Shown piece by piece: positions 28,041 to 37,247 of a stretch of 64,000 nt of DNA; position 1 is the stretch's first letter, and every line of letters begins with the position of its first letter. The notes beneath the pieces are model-generated. The model saw nothing but the letters and a program-made list of their open reading frames with translations. It was not told the origin of the DNA and did not search any database. Location of the stretch: positions 902,728 to 966,727 of the forward strand of contig CAVVPG010000004.1 of NCBI GenBank assembly GCA_963750075.1. Direction: 5' to 3'. This DNA comes from Bog-473 sp963750075 (GTDB lineage Bacteria; Actinomycetota; Acidimicrobiia; Acidimicrobiales; RAAP-2). A program made the position numbers and the translations under genes.

Positions 28041-29033
28041 TCAGACCTTGATGTTGACCATGCGTCGCACGATCCAGAAACCCAGGCCCATCAGACCCGC
28101 CGTCCCGATGAGCACCACCAGCCCGACACCGTGCAGCATGGGCTGGAGGTAGCCGGGGTCCTTCATCTCCAGCGCGACCACGAGGAAGATCGGGATGGCG
28201 AACAGCACGTAGCCCGACATGCGCCCCTCGGCCGAGAGCGTCTGTACCTCCCGGCGCACCTCCTGGCGGGTCCGCATGAAGTCGGCCAGCGTGTGCAGGA
28301 TGGGCGCCAGACGTCCGCCGGTGGACTGCTGGATCCGCACCGCCTCCACCGCCCACTTGAGGTCCTCGACGCCGGAGCGCTCGGCCATGTTCTCGAGCGC
28401 GATGACGAGATCGGAGCCGACGGCCACCTCGGCCATGACACGGTCGAGCTCGTCCGACAACGGAGGCCGGGCGTCGCGGCGGTACATGTCGATGGAGCGC
28501 TGGAACGTCTGGCCCCCCTCGACCGAGGCCGCCATGAGGGCGAGCGCGTCGGGCAGCTGCTCCTGCATCTGCTTGATCCGCTTGGCCGCCCGCCGCGAGG
28601 GCAGATACCAGGCGATGGCGGCGACGACGACGATGGCGACGAGCGAGCCGATGGGCGACCCGATCATGACCCCTACCGCGACCGCCAGCATCAGCGCGAC
28701 GGCCGCGCTGATCACGATGTACTCGCCGGCCCGCAGCGGGATGGCCGCGCGGTCGAGGCGCTGCTCGAGGGCGCCGCTGGTGTCCATGCGCCCGAAGATG
28801 CCGGAGATGCGGACCGTGAGTGCGCTCATCTCGCCCCGCTCGGGTGACTCGCTCACGACCTCGACGGGGACTTGGGCTGTGCCCATGGTGTCGTCGAGGA
28901 TCTGGGCCAGGGTGCGCTGCTTCGTGCGCACGCGCATGATGGCCGCCACGACGGCCAGGGCGAGCCCGCCACCGACCAGGACGGCCGCGACGAACGCCCC
29001 CACTTGCGAGCCCAGCTGCAGTGCTCCGAGCAT
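28041..29033 (-). CDS. tadB: Tad secretion inner-membrane protein TadB
   Basis: A 330-residue type II secretion F-domain protein. The N-terminal helix is in AFVAAVLVGGGLALAVVAA. A helix pair near residues 110–150 is followed by the F domain (LPDALALMAASVEGGQTFQ) and two C-terminal helices. GGAGGTGA overlaps the tadA stop and lies 8 nt before the ATG at 29033, so the gene is coupled to tadA. Confidence 0.92.
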   Translation of the reverse strand: MLGALQLGSQVGAFVAAVLVGGGLALAVVAAIMRVRTKQRTLAQILDDTMGTAQVPVEVVSESPERGEMSALTVRISGIFGRMDTSGALEQRLDRAAIPLRAGEYIVISAAVALMLAVAVGVMIGSPIGSLVAIVVVAAIAWYLPSRRAAKRIKQMQEQLPDALALMAASVEGGQTFQRSIDMYRRDARPPLSDELDRVMAEVAVGSDLVIALENMAERSGVEDLKWAVEAVRIQQSTGGRLAPILHTLADFMRTRQEVRREVQTLSAEGRMSGYVLFAIPIFLVVALEMKDPGYLQPMLHGVGLVVLIGTAGLMGLGFWIVRRMVNIKV

Positions 29034-29041
29034 GATCGGGT

Positions 29042-30604
29042 TCACCTCCCGTCGCGTCGGCGGGCCAGCATCTCGTACATCTCCTCCGTCGGGGGCTCCA
29101 CGACCCGGCCGGGCCGCGCCGGCCGGTGGTGGCGGCTGCTCGAGCGCGCCGATCCGAGCAGGGGGTCGCCGTCGTTGCGGAAGATCTGGGGCGGCACGTC
29201 GACCCCGTTGAGCGAGAGCTCGTCGAGGATCTTGGGCCGCAGGCCGGTCGGCACCAGCCGGCCCATGCCCTCGGCCGTGTCGATCCGGTGGAAGATGTCC
29301 TGGAGGAGCACGGTGTCCCCCTCCATGCCCTGGATCTCGGTGATGGAGTGCACGACGCGGGGGCCCTCGGCGGTGCGCTGGAGCTGGACGAGGCACCCGA
29401 TCGCCATGACGATCTGCTCGCGGATGGCGCGCTGGGGCAGCTCGACGCCGCCCATCATGACCATGGTCTCGAGGCGGCCGAGCAGCTCGCGTGGGGTGTT
29501 GGCGTGCACCGTGGTCATCGATCCGGCGTGGCCCGTGTTCATGGCCTGGAGCATGTCGAGGGTCTCGGAGCCGCGGCACTCACCGACGATGATCCGGTCC
29601 GGCCGCATTCGCAGCGAGTTGCGCACGAGGTCGCGGATGCGGACCTCGCCCGTGCCCTCCGCGTTGGCCGGCCGGGTCTCCAACGTGACGACGTGGGCCC
29701 CCTGGATCTGGAGCTCGGCCGACTCCTCAATGGTGATCAGGCGCTCCCCGTCGGGAATGAAGTTCGACAGGACGTTCAGCATGGTGGTCTTGCCGGTGCC
29801 GGTCCCGCCGACGACGATCAAGCTGATCTTGCCGCGCACCAGGGCCTCGAGGAAGACGGCGGCGTCCATGGTGAGCGATCCCAGCGCGATGAGGTCCTGC
29901 ATGACCAGGGCGCGCTCGGGGAACTTCCGGACGGTCAACACGGGCCCGCGCAGCGCCAGCGGTGGCACGATGGCGTTGATCCGGGAGCCGTCGGCGAGGC
30001 GGGCGTCCACCATCGGCGAGGACTCGTCGACCCGGCGGCCGACGGCGTGCACCATGCGATCGATGATGCGCCGGTACTGGTGCGCCGAGGTGAAGAGGAT
30101 GTCGCTGCGCTCGATCTTGCCCTTGCGCTCGATCCAGATCTCGTCGAACGCGTTGCACATGATCTCGGTGATGCTCCCGTCGGCCAGCAGGGCCTCGAGA
30201 GGGCCGTAGCCGAGCGAGTCCTCGAGGATCTCCTCGACGAAGCGCTGACGCTCGATGGGAGAGACCCCGATGTCCTCCCGCTCGAGGATGTCGTTGACCG
30301 TCGATCGGACCTTCTCGCGCAGCTCGTCGGGGGCCAGGTCGGCGGCAGCCGGCCCGACCTCGGCCAGCACCTTGGCCTGGACCTTCTGCTTGGACTGCTT
30401 CCAGGCCTCGTCGAGGGCGACGCGGTCCGACGCCCGCCGCATGGGGTGGCCCTTGGAACCGGGCGGCCCGACACCGCCTCCCCCGCGCCGCTCCGGCGGA
30501 CCGCCGGGATCGCCGGCCCGTCGGTTGTGGGGTGGCGCCGTCTCCTCGGCCGGCGGCGCAGCCGCCGCCCCGTCGGCCGCCGCGAGCTTCTCAGACAGGT
30601 TCAT
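29042..30604 (-). CDS. tadA: Tad pilus assembly ATPase TadA/CpaF
   Basis: A 520-residue GspE-family secretion ATPase. A Pro/Gly-rich N-terminus (to about residue 75) precedes the N-terminal domain. Walker A is VVGGTGTGKTTML (about residues 265–277), the Asp box is ITIEESAELQ, Walker B is IIVGECRG, and the His box is MTTVHANTPRELLGRL. It powers pilin assembly. The C-terminal tail is basic and not conserved. Confidence 0.95.
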   Translation of the reverse strand: MNLSEKLAAADGAAAAPPAEETAPPHNRRAGDPGGPPERRGGGGVGPPGSKGHPMRRASDRVALDEAWKQSKQKVQAKVLAEVGPAAADLAPDELREKVRSTVNDILEREDIGVSPIERQRFVEEILEDSLGYGPLEALLADGSITEIMCNAFDEIWIERKGKIERSDILFTSAHQYRRIIDRMVHAVGRRVDESSPMVDARLADGSRINAIVPPLALRGPVLTVRKFPERALVMQDLIALGSLTMDAAVFLEALVRGKISLIVVGGTGTGKTTMLNVLSNFIPDGERLITIEESAELQIQGAHVVTLETRPANAEGTGEVRIRDLVRNSLRMRPDRIIVGECRGSETLDMLQAMNTGHAGSMTTVHANTPRELLGRLETMVMMGGVELPQRAIREQIVMAIGCLVQLQRTAEGPRVVHSITEIQGMEGDTVLLQDIFHRIDTAEGMGRLVPTGLRPKILDELSLNGVDVPPQIFRNDGDPLLGSARSSSRHHRPARPGRVVEPPTEEMYEMLARRRDGR

Positions 30605-30609
30605 GGCGA

Positions 30610-31899
30610 TCAGGCCCTCTCGAGCTCAGGCACCTTGGTGGTGCGGCCCTTCCTCCTCAGCCGCCAGAAACCGCGCGACTCGCCGATCTCTGCGGTGTTT
30701 GCACCCGTCCCGAGGACGGGCGTCGCCTCGCCTCCCAGGAACTGGTGCATGCCGCCCGCCAATTTCTTGCCGATATCGGAGCCGGCCGCCGACACCAGTG
30801 CCGGCTTGCCCTTGTTGATCGACTTCATGACCTCTCTCGAGTACGGCAGCACGGAGATGATCTTGTTGTCGAGCACCTCCTGCACGTCGCTGATGTCGAT
30901 CCCGATGTCGTCCTCCACCTTGTTGAGCACGACCCCGATGGTGTCGCTGTTGATGCGCAGCTTCTCGAGGGTGCTCAGGAACACGCGCATGTTCCGGATG
31001 CTCGGCAGGTCCAGGGTGACCATGCACAGCACCCGGGTGGAGTGGTCGAAGGCCGCCAGGACGATCTCGGAGAGCTGGGCCGGGGTGTCGACGACGATGT
31101 AGTCGAAGTGCCGGCGCAGGGCACCCATCACCTTGTAGACGTCCTTGGGCGCGATCATGTCGGCGTCGGCCGGGCTGAACGGCGCGGCGAGCACGGAGAA
31201 GCCGAGCTCGTGCTCCTCGAGATACTCCTCGACGTGCTCGTCGAGGTCGTCCTCGTCGACGGGCTCGCGGGAGAGCAGGTCCGAGATGGTGAACCGGGGA
31301 CGCAGGTGCAGCGCCGTCGAGACCTCGCCGAACTGCAGGTCCAGGTCCACCAGGCACACCCGCTGCCCCGTCTGGGCAGCCAGGTAGCAGGCGAGGTTGG
31401 TGGCGTAGAAGGTCTTGCCGCAGCCACCGCTCGACGAAGCCACGGTGAAGACCTCGGCGAACTGGGGACGCTCGACCACGACGCCGTGGGCCACGACCGG
31501 CAGCGTCGGGGCGGCGCCCGACTCCGAGACGTCCGCGATGTCGAAGGCGCGCTTGAGCGCAGCGGAGAGCTGGCGCTTACTGGTCGGGTACTCGACCAGG
31601 TCCACCGCGCCCGTCCGGACGATGTCGCTCAGGTTGGCCTTGGGCCTCGGCCCGAGAGCCAGGACGACGGCCGGTACCGCGCCCGCCGCCCGCAGAGTGG
31701 CCAGGCGGGCCATGCCGGCATGGCTGTCGAACACGGGGCCCGCCACGAGGACGTCGAACGGGCCCTGCTCGCGCACCTCGTCGACCACGTCGATGACGTT
31801 GGTGCTCGTGACGACCTGGTAGCCCGCGCCGAGCGAGGCCTGGATGGCCCGGCTGAGGGCCGGTGACCGGCTGATGACGAGAATCCGGCGGGAGATCAT
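30610..31899 (-). CDS. tadZ: Tad pilus localization ATPase TadZ/CpaE
   Basis: A 429-residue protein. The N-terminal 120 residues form a receiver-like domain (RRILVISRSPALSRAIQASL). From about 145 comes a ParA/MinD-like ATPase with a deviant Walker A (SSSGGCGKTFYATNLA), VCLVDLDLQFGEV, and a DYIVVDTPAQLSE switch. TadZ proteins place the pilus machinery at its site in the cell. The ATG overlaps the cpaB stop (ATGA). Confidence 0.93.
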   Translation of the reverse strand: MISRRILVISRSPALSRAIQASLGAGYQVVTSTNVIDVVDEVREQGPFDVLVAGPVFDSHAGMARLATLRAAGAVPAVVLALGPRPKANLSDIVRTGAVDLVEYPTSKRQLSAALKRAFDIADVSESGAAPTLPVVAHGVVVERPQFAEVFTVASSSGGCGKTFYATNLACYLAAQTGQRVCLVDLDLQFGEVSTALHLRPRFTISDLLSREPVDEDDLDEHVEEYLEEHELGFSVLAAPFSPADADMIAPKDVYKVMGALRRHFDYIVVDTPAQLSEIVLAAFDHSTRVLCMVTLDLPSIRNMRVFLSTLEKLRINSDTIGVVLNKVEDDIGIDISDVQEVLDNKIISVLPYSREVMKSINKGKPALVSAAGSDIGKKLAGGMHQFLGGEATPVLGTGANTAEIGESRGFWRLRRKGRTTKVPELERA

Positions 31900-32663
31900 G
31901 GCGCCGTCGCCGTCTGGTTGGTGCCGATGCACTGTGCCACCGGCGGCGGGTTCGTGTCCTTCTGGGTCTGGACGACGGAGACCGACTCGTTCTGCGAGAG
32001 GAACTCGAGGTCCCGCGCCTGGGCGGGGCTGACCGCCAGCAGCAGCGTCTCGGAGGACGGGATGGTGCGCCCGGCGGCGGTCTTGTGGGTGGCGTAGGCC
32101 GGGACCGTGCTCTCCACGTCGAGCACCTGGATGTTGGCCATCGCCAGCTCGGTGCAGGGCAGTGCGAGCGTCGATGTGCTGGCTGCACCCGTGGAGACCT
32201 TGGTGATGTTGGCGTAGACGTCGACCCGGCTGCCGGGCTGCAGGTAGCCGGCCAGGCCTTCCGTCCCGGTCAGCGTGACGGTGACCCCGTCCTGGCCGGT
32301 CGGCAGCGAGATGGACGACGTGCTCGCCGTGAGCTGCGTGCTGCTGATGGCGTGTCCCTTGGTGACTGCAGACGTCAGCACCTGGTCGCTCAGGCCAGCC
32401 AACGATCCGAGGTCGGTCGGCGAGAAGGACTTCGTCGGGATCAGCTCGATGGCGACCATCCCGCTCGAGAGCATCGCCTGCCCGGTGGTCCCGGCCGGGA
32501 TGTCCGTCTTGGCCACGACGGCCGACATGCTGACGGGCGCAGCCACGTTCGAACCTGATGACGCCTTCTTGCTGGCACCCTCCACGCTGGCGTAGGCGAT
32601 GGCGCTCCCGGCGATGAACAAGATCACCCCGATCACGACCAGTATGAGCGTCTGCTTCTTCAC
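31896..32663 (-). CDS. cpaB: Flp pilus assembly protein CpaB/RcpC
   Basis: A 255-residue protein. One N-terminal membrane helix (LILVVIGVILFIAGSAIAY) is followed by a SAF domain (AKTDIPAGTTGQAMLSSGMV, about residues 51–70) and a C-terminal region containing GYLQPGSRVDVYANI. It acts outside the membrane in Flp pilus biogenesis. It is the first gene of the cpaB–tadZ–tadA–tadB–tadC operon. The GTG at 32663 has a GAGGGGGAA site 8 nt upstream, and a Tad dyad lies about 100 nt upstream. Confidence 0.88.
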   Translation of the reverse strand: MKKQTLILVVIGVILFIAGSAIAYASVEGASKKASSGSNVAAPVSMSAVVAKTDIPAGTTGQAMLSSGMVAIELIPTKSFSPTDLGSLAGLSDQVLTSAVTKGHAISSTQLTASTSSISLPTGQDGVTVTLTGTEGLAGYLQPGSRVDVYANITKVSTGAASTSTLALPCTELAMANIQVLDVESTVPAYATHKTAAGRTIPSSETLLLAVSPAQARDLEFLSQNESVSVVQTQKDTNPPPVAQCIGTNQTATAP

Positions 32664-32761
32664 CGAACATTCCCCCTCTCAACACAAGCACAACGGCTGA
32701 GAACTCGTCACGAGGTCAATCGCCGTTGGCTCCGTTGGAGGGTACGACGGGAGGGGTGCGA

Positions 32762-32782
32762 GGTACATAGGTCCTTCTGACC
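32762..32782 (-). promoter_or_regulatory. Tad-locus 21-bp dyad upstream of cpaB
   Basis: On the minus strand this reads GGTCAGAAGGA followed by CCTATGTACC. The right half-site matches the tadE copy exactly over CCTATGTACC, and these two facing copies form a perfect 10-bp inverted repeat across the divergent promoter region. Confidence 0.6.
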
Positions 32783-32819
32783 ATTCTCCGAGGGAGCGTC
32801 CCTGGTGAAGGCGTCAAAT

Positions 32820-32840
32820 GGTCCATATGTCCTATGTACC
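32820..32840 (+). promoter_or_regulatory. Tad-locus 21-bp dyad upstream of tadE
   Basis: This is the best copy: GGTCCATATGT followed by CCTATGTACC. It is itself dyad-symmetric at 16 of 21 positions (GGTnCATAnGnCnTATGnACC), as expected for a dimeric regulator. It lies 110 nt upstream of the tadE start. Confidence 0.65.
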
Positions 32841-32950
32841 CGCGCCATACGGCACTCCAGAATCAACTCCGACGCATCTCGCGACGACCAATTGTCATGG
32901 ATCGGTCCAATTGGCGCCGCTGCCGGACACACAGAGGAGGGGGTCCCACG

Positions 32951-33466
32951 TTGAGAACACGGGCGTGGAGAATTCCAGAAGGGCTGAGGCGGCGGCGCGA
33001 CGACGAGCACGGGGCGGAGATGGTGGAGTTCGCGATCGTGGTGGTCCTGCTGATCGCGCTGCTCTACGGCATCATCACCTACGGCCTGATCCTGGCCGCT
33101 CAGGCGACGGTCACCCAGGCCGCCGCCGATGCCGCACGCTCCGGCATCGTCTCGTCGACGACGCCCGTCGCGACGGCCGAGGCCCAGGCGTGCAACGACA
33201 TCGGCTGGATGAACAAGAGCTGCGGCGCACCGACGACCTACAACACCACGACCTGCACCTTCAGCCCCAATCCCGCGGACGCCATCACCGCCTTTGCGTG
33301 CACAATGGCCTGCCCGTCAGTGAGCACCAACACCTGCCTCGAGGTGGTGGTCACCTACAACTACAGCTCCGCACCGCTCTTCCCCGAGATGCCCGGGTTG
33401 GGTGTGATCACGCCGTCGACGATCTCTTCGACCAACATCCTCCAGCTCTCGACCCCGAGCTCGTAG
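32951..33466 (+). CDS. tadE: TadE-like minor pilin
   Basis: A 171-residue protein. A basic N-terminus (RRRRDDEHGAEMVEFAIVVV) carries the prepilin-like cleavage region followed by a membrane helix (VVLLIALLYGIITYGLIL), then AQATVTQAAADAARSGIV, the TadE family signature. The outer domain holds several Cys. A TTG start at 32951 is supported by AGGAGGGGG 7 nt upstream; in-frame ATGs at 32834 and 32897 lack a site. It is the first gene of tadE–tadG–prepilin peptidase. Confidence 0.85.
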   Translation: MRTRAWRIPEGLRRRRDDEHGAEMVEFAIVVVLLIALLYGIITYGLILAAQATVTQAAADAARSGIVSSTTPVATAEAQACNDIGWMNKSCGAPTTYNTTTCTFSPNPADAITAFACTMACPSVSTNTCLEVVVTYNYSSAPLFPEMPGLGVITPSTISSTNILQLSTPSS

Positions 33467-35059
33467 GTGAGCGGCATGACGAGATTGCGCAGGATCCGGC
33501 GGTTCGTGTGGGGGCGGCGGCGTGACGAGCGCGGGGCAACGCTCATCTTGACGGCGATCAGCATGGTCGCGCTCCTGGGGGCGGGAGCCCTGGGCGTGGA
33601 CGTGGGCTTCAGCGTCTACGGCAGCCGCGAGGCGCAGGCCATGGCGGACACCGGTGCGCTCGACATGGCCCGCTACATCAACATCGCGGACGTGCAACCC
33701 AACCCGAACGGCTACCTGCAGGGGAAGTTGCCCGACGTCGTGACCGACAACGCCTCCAACGCGAACCTGACCGTCACGGACGGCCTGTGGCTGAACGGTG
33801 CCTGGTCCATACCGTCGCTGGGCTGCGCACCTCTGACGCCGCCGGCTCTCCATCCGTGCAATGCGGTGATGGTGACCGCGACCCAGGCGGTGCCGCAGGT
33901 CTTCTGGGGCGGCACCAACACGCTGACCGCTCGCTCCACCATCGCCGCCGTCACCCCCGAAGCGGGCTTCTCCATCGGGTCGTTCCTGGCGAGCTTCAAC
34001 ACGCAGCAGTCCGCCGTGCTCAACGTCATTCTGAGCCAGCTGGGCACCTCGGCCAACGTGACGGTCCTGGGCTACCAGGGACTGGCCAACACCTATGTCA
34101 CCGTCAACCAGCTGGTCACCGCGTCGGGCGGGCTGCTCACCCCGTCCAACGTCATGACGACCTCGCTGACCGGCGCCCAGTGGCTGGCCATCTGGAGCGA
34201 TGCCGTGGCCAACCAGGTGGGCCAGCTCAACTGCGGCTCGTCGCCGACGCCGCCGGCCTGCAACGCCAGCACCGCGCTCAGCGCCCTGGACTTCAGCGGG
34301 TCGACGTCGGCCCAGCTGTGCCAGCTGGTCTCCGTCAACGGGTCGACCTGCACCAACGGATCGCTGTCGACGCCCGCCCTCTCGGCCAACCTGGACGCGC
34401 TGCAGATCCTGACCACCGAGGCGGAGCTCGCCAACGGGACCAGCGCGCTCGACCTCACGTCGGCCCTGAGCCTCCCGGGCGTGACCTCGTCCAGTCTGTA
34501 CCTCACCCTCGTTCAGCCACCCCAGGTGGCGTACGGCCCCGTCGGCACCGTGGCGAAGACCGCGCAGGTGCAGGCCGACCTCCAGCTGTCGGTCCCGGTC
34601 GTAGGCCTGCTCGACATCCCGCTGACGGCGGCCAGCGGAACGGCCACCCTGAAGACCGTCAACTGCGCCTACAACACAATGTCCTCGACGAAGGTCGCGG
34701 CGACCACCACGACGGCCACCGCCGCCATCACCCTGGCCGGCGTCAGCGTCGCCACCTTGACGCTGAGCGGGTACAGCGGTCCCCAGATCAGCTTCATCGG
34801 TGCCAACGTGCCGCCCACGGCGAGCACGGCGGCGGCCGACACCAACCCGATCACGGTCTCCTCCAATACAACGTCTCCCTACTACCCGGTCCCCTCCTAC
34901 TCCGGCGGCCCCAGTCCTCTCAGCCCCGTGTTCGCCCTGCTCACGTCGACCCTGCCGGGCGTGCTCGGACCGATCCTGCAGGCGTCCGGCGTGAGCGTCG
35001 GCGGCGCCCAGGTGGCCGACCTCAGCACCCAGTGCGACGCAGTCTCGCTGGTGCAGTGA
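33467..35059 (+). CDS. tadG: TadG-like Flp pilus-associated protein
   Basis: A 530-residue protein. The N-terminus has RRRDERGATLILTAISMVAL, a TadE/TadG-type membrane segment, followed by GVDVGFSVYGSREAQAMADTGAL. The remaining 450 residues are a Ser/Thr/Ala/Val-rich extracytoplasmic region with scattered Cys and no recognisable von Willebrand domain. It starts at the GTG directly after the tadE stop, or at the ATG nine bases on. Confidence 0.82.
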   Translation: MSGMTRLRRIRRFVWGRRRDERGATLILTAISMVALLGAGALGVDVGFSVYGSREAQAMADTGALDMARYINIADVQPNPNGYLQGKLPDVVTDNASNANLTVTDGLWLNGAWSIPSLGCAPLTPPALHPCNAVMVTATQAVPQVFWGGTNTLTARSTIAAVTPEAGFSIGSFLASFNTQQSAVLNVILSQLGTSANVTVLGYQGLANTYVTVNQLVTASGGLLTPSNVMTTSLTGAQWLAIWSDAVANQVGQLNCGSSPTPPACNASTALSALDFSGSTSAQLCQLVSVNGSTCTNGSLSTPALSANLDALQILTTEAELANGTSALDLTSALSLPGVTSSSLYLTLVQPPQVAYGPVGTVAKTAQVQADLQLSVPVVGLLDIPLTAASGTATLKTVNCAYNTMSSTKVAATTTTATAAITLAGVSVATLTLSGYSGPQISFIGANVPPTASTAAADTNPITVSSNTTSPYYPVPSYSGGPSPLSPVFALLTSTLPGVLGPILQASGVSVGGAQVADLSTQCDAVSLVQ

Positions 35060-35745
35060 GCGCTCCCCTCACACTGCTGGGGGGCGCCGCCCTCGGCATG
35101 GCGATCGGCTCGCTGCTGGTCCCGTTGACGCGGCGCGAGCTGGCGGCCTCGGTGGCGCGCTCCTCCTCCTCCGGGCCGGCACCGGTCGCCGCGGACCCGG
35201 CACCGCGTGTCTCCGCCGGCCAGTGGCTCGCGTTGGCCGCCCTCTCGGGTCTGCTCCCCGCCTACGTGCTCCACCGGGTCGGCTGGTCGATCGTCGCCCT
35301 GCCACCTCTGCTGCTGCTCGTCGGCCTGGTCCAGCTCGCCTATTGCGACCTCACCCGACGGCTGCTGCCCAAGACGCTGGTGTACGCCTTGAGCGCGGCG
35401 GTCATCGTCAGCGGCGTGGTGATCGCCGGCGTGATGCACGAGTGGCAGCGGCTGCTCGTGGCGTCGCTCGGAGGGCTCGCCTTCTTCGCGCTGTTCTTCG
35501 CGATCAACCTGATGAACCCGCGCTGGATGGCCTTCGGCGACGTCCGTCTCTCCCTCGTGGTCGGCTTCGGCCTGGCCTGGGTGAGCCCGGTCGCCCTCCT
35601 GGAGGGCTTCTTCCTCGCCAACCTGCTGGCGGCCGTCGTCGGGTTCGGCCTCATCGCCTCCCATCGCGCCCAGCGGGGCTCCGCGGTGCCCTTCGGCCTC
35701 TACCTGGCCCTGGGCACGGCGATCGTCCTCGTGACCTGGAGCTAG
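35056..35745 (+). CDS. Type IV prepilin peptidase (A24 family)
   Basis: A 229-residue polytopic membrane protein with the two catalytic Asp motifs of A24 aspartic peptidases: YCDLTRRLLPK (about residue 98) and FGDVRLSLVVGFGL (about 161). The Cys-rich methyltransferase domain of PilD is absent, as is usual in TadV/CpaA-like enzymes. It should cleave the Flp and TadE leaders. The GTG overlaps the tadG stop (GTGA). Its stop overlaps the convergent helicase stop. Confidence 0.9.
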   Translation: MSAPLTLLGGAALGMAIGSLLVPLTRRELAASVARSSSSGPAPVAADPAPRVSAGQWLALAALSGLLPAYVLHRVGWSIVALPPLLLLVGLVQLAYCDLTRRLLPKTLVYALSAAVIVSGVVIAGVMHEWQRLLVASLGGLAFFALFFAINLMNPRWMAFGDVRLSLVVGFGLAWVSPVALLEGFFLANLLAAVVGFGLIASHRAQRGSAVPFGLYLALGTAIVLVTWS

Positions 35746-37217
35746 GCGGACCGGCCCCGCCCCGACGGCGTCGCCACGACCCTCACGTCGTGGGCCTCCT
35801 CACCCTTGCGGCCCGCACCGAGGGTGAACTCCACCGTCGAACCCAGTGCCATGCCGTGGCGCGCGTCGCCGAGGACCTGGGACTGGTGCACGAAGAGGTC
35901 CTCGCCGTCGGGTCGCTCGACGAACCCGTACCCCCGCGCAGTGTTGAAGAACTTGACCGTTCCCGTCAGCTTCGGCGCGTCCGACGAGCCGCCGTCGGAC
36001 TCCGACGGCACCGGTGTGGGGGGCGAGAACGGCGCCAGCAGCACGGGCTCCAGCCCCAGCGCACGCTGCACGCCCCGCATGTCCTGGTCCTGCTCGGCGG
36101 TGACGAGCGACACGACGGTGCCCGTATGGCCGGCCCGGCCGGTGCGGCCCGAGCGGTGCACATAGTCGATGTGATCCGTGGGCGGGTCGAAGTGGACGAC
36201 GCAGGGCAGGGCGTCGACATGGATCCCGCGCGCCACGACGTCGGTCGCCACCAGCGCGTCGGTCCGACCCTTAGCAAAGGCGTCCAGTGCCCGCTCCCGT
36301 TGCCCCTGGGTGCGGTCGCCGTGCATGGGCACGGCACGCACGCCGTGCGCCTGGAGCTGACGGACGACGCGATCGGCGCCGCGCTTGGTCCGGCAGAAGA
36401 CGAAGGCCTGTCCGTGGCGCTCGATCAGCTTGGCCGTGATGGCCACCCGGTCGGCCCGCTCGACCTTCCAGAAATGGTGCGCCACGTCGCCCTTCGCCTC
36501 AGCTGTCGCCTCGACGGCGACGCGCACCGGGTCGTGCTGGTAGGCGCGGACGATCGACTCGACTTCCTTCCCGATGGTGGCCGAGAAGAGCAGCACCTGG
36601 CGTTTGTGGGCTGTCTGGTCCAGCAGGCGACGCACCGCCGGCAGGAAGCCCATGTCGGACATGCGGTCCGCCTCGTCGAGGACGACCGTGGTCACGTCGT
36701 CGAGACGGACGTCGCCCCGGTCGATGAGGTCCTCGAGGCGACCGGGGCAGGCCACCACGATGTTGACGCCCCTGTGCAGGGCGCGCACCTGGTCCCGGTA
36801 GCCCATGCCACCGAAGATCGGGACGACGCGCTTGCGGTCGGGCCCGAGGAGATCGCCCACGACGTCGTGCACCTGGGTCGCCAGCTCGCGTGTGGGCACC
36901 AGGACGAGAGCCCTCGGGCGGCGCGGGCGTGACGGTGCACTGGTGGCGGCGAGAGGGATCCCGAACGCCAGCGTCTTGCCCGAGCCGGTGGGCGCCTTGC
37001 CGCAGATGTCCCGGCCGGCCAGCGCGGGCGGGATGGCCGATGTCTGGATCGTGAGCGGCTCGGTGATCCCGAGGCGGGTCAGGCGTTCGGTGATGGGCGC
37101 GGGGACGCCAAGGTCCGAGAAGGTAGTGATGACGAGACTCCAATCGAGTGAAGGACGGCCTACTCGATCAGGATTCTCGAACGGGCCCCACACGGCGAAC
37201 GCCGGCGGCACTCTCAT
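35742..37217 (-). CDS. DEAD-box RNA helicase fused to a C-terminal cold-shock domain
   Basis: A 491-residue protein. The helicase core has the Q motif (FSDLGVPAPITERLTRLG), Walker A APTGSGKT, PTRELA, VLDEADRM, SAT, and HRSGRTGRAGHTG. From about residue 415 a full CspA-type cold-shock domain follows: TGTVKFFNTARGYGFVERPD with RNP1 GYGFVER and RNP2 DLFVHQS. The product should unwind RNA and chaperone it. The fused CSD replaces the basic tail of RhlE/CsdA-type helicases. The start is uncertain (ATG 37217 or GTG 37211). A TATCAT box overlaps the start, so translation may be leaderless. Confidence 0.9.
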   Translation of the reverse strand: MRVPPAFAVWGPFENPDRVGRPSLDWSLVITTFSDLGVPAPITERLTRLGITEPLTIQTSAIPPALAGRDICGKAPTGSGKTLAFGIPLAATSAPSRPRRPRALVLVPTRELATQVHDVVGDLLGPDRKRVVPIFGGMGYRDQVRALHRGVNIVVACPGRLEDLIDRGDVRLDDVTTVVLDEADRMSDMGFLPAVRRLLDQTAHKRQVLLFSATIGKEVESIVRAYQHDPVRVAVEATAEAKGDVAHHFWKVERADRVAITAKLIERHGQAFVFCRTKRGADRVVRQLQAHGVRAVPMHGDRTQGQRERALDAFAKGRTDALVATDVVARGIHVDALPCVVHFDPPTDHIDYVHRSGRTGRAGHTGTVVSLVTAEQDQDMRGVQRALGLEPVLLAPFSPPTPVPSESDGGSSDAPKLTGTVKFFNTARGYGFVERPDGEDLFVHQSQVLGDARHGMALGSTVEFTLGAGRKGEEAHDVRVVATPSGRGRSA

Positions 37218-37235
37218 GATAGCAGACGACGCGGT

Positions 37236-37241
37236 TAGCCT
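37236..37241 (+). promoter_or_regulatory. -10 box of leaderless PhyH gene
   Basis: TAGCCT ends 6 nt before the GTG at 37248, leaving no room for a ribosome-binding site. The same arrangement recurs at 39612, 44643 and 62559 (plus strand) and at 39573 and 44606 (minus strand). Confidence 0.55.
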
Positions 37242-37247
37242 GCCGTC

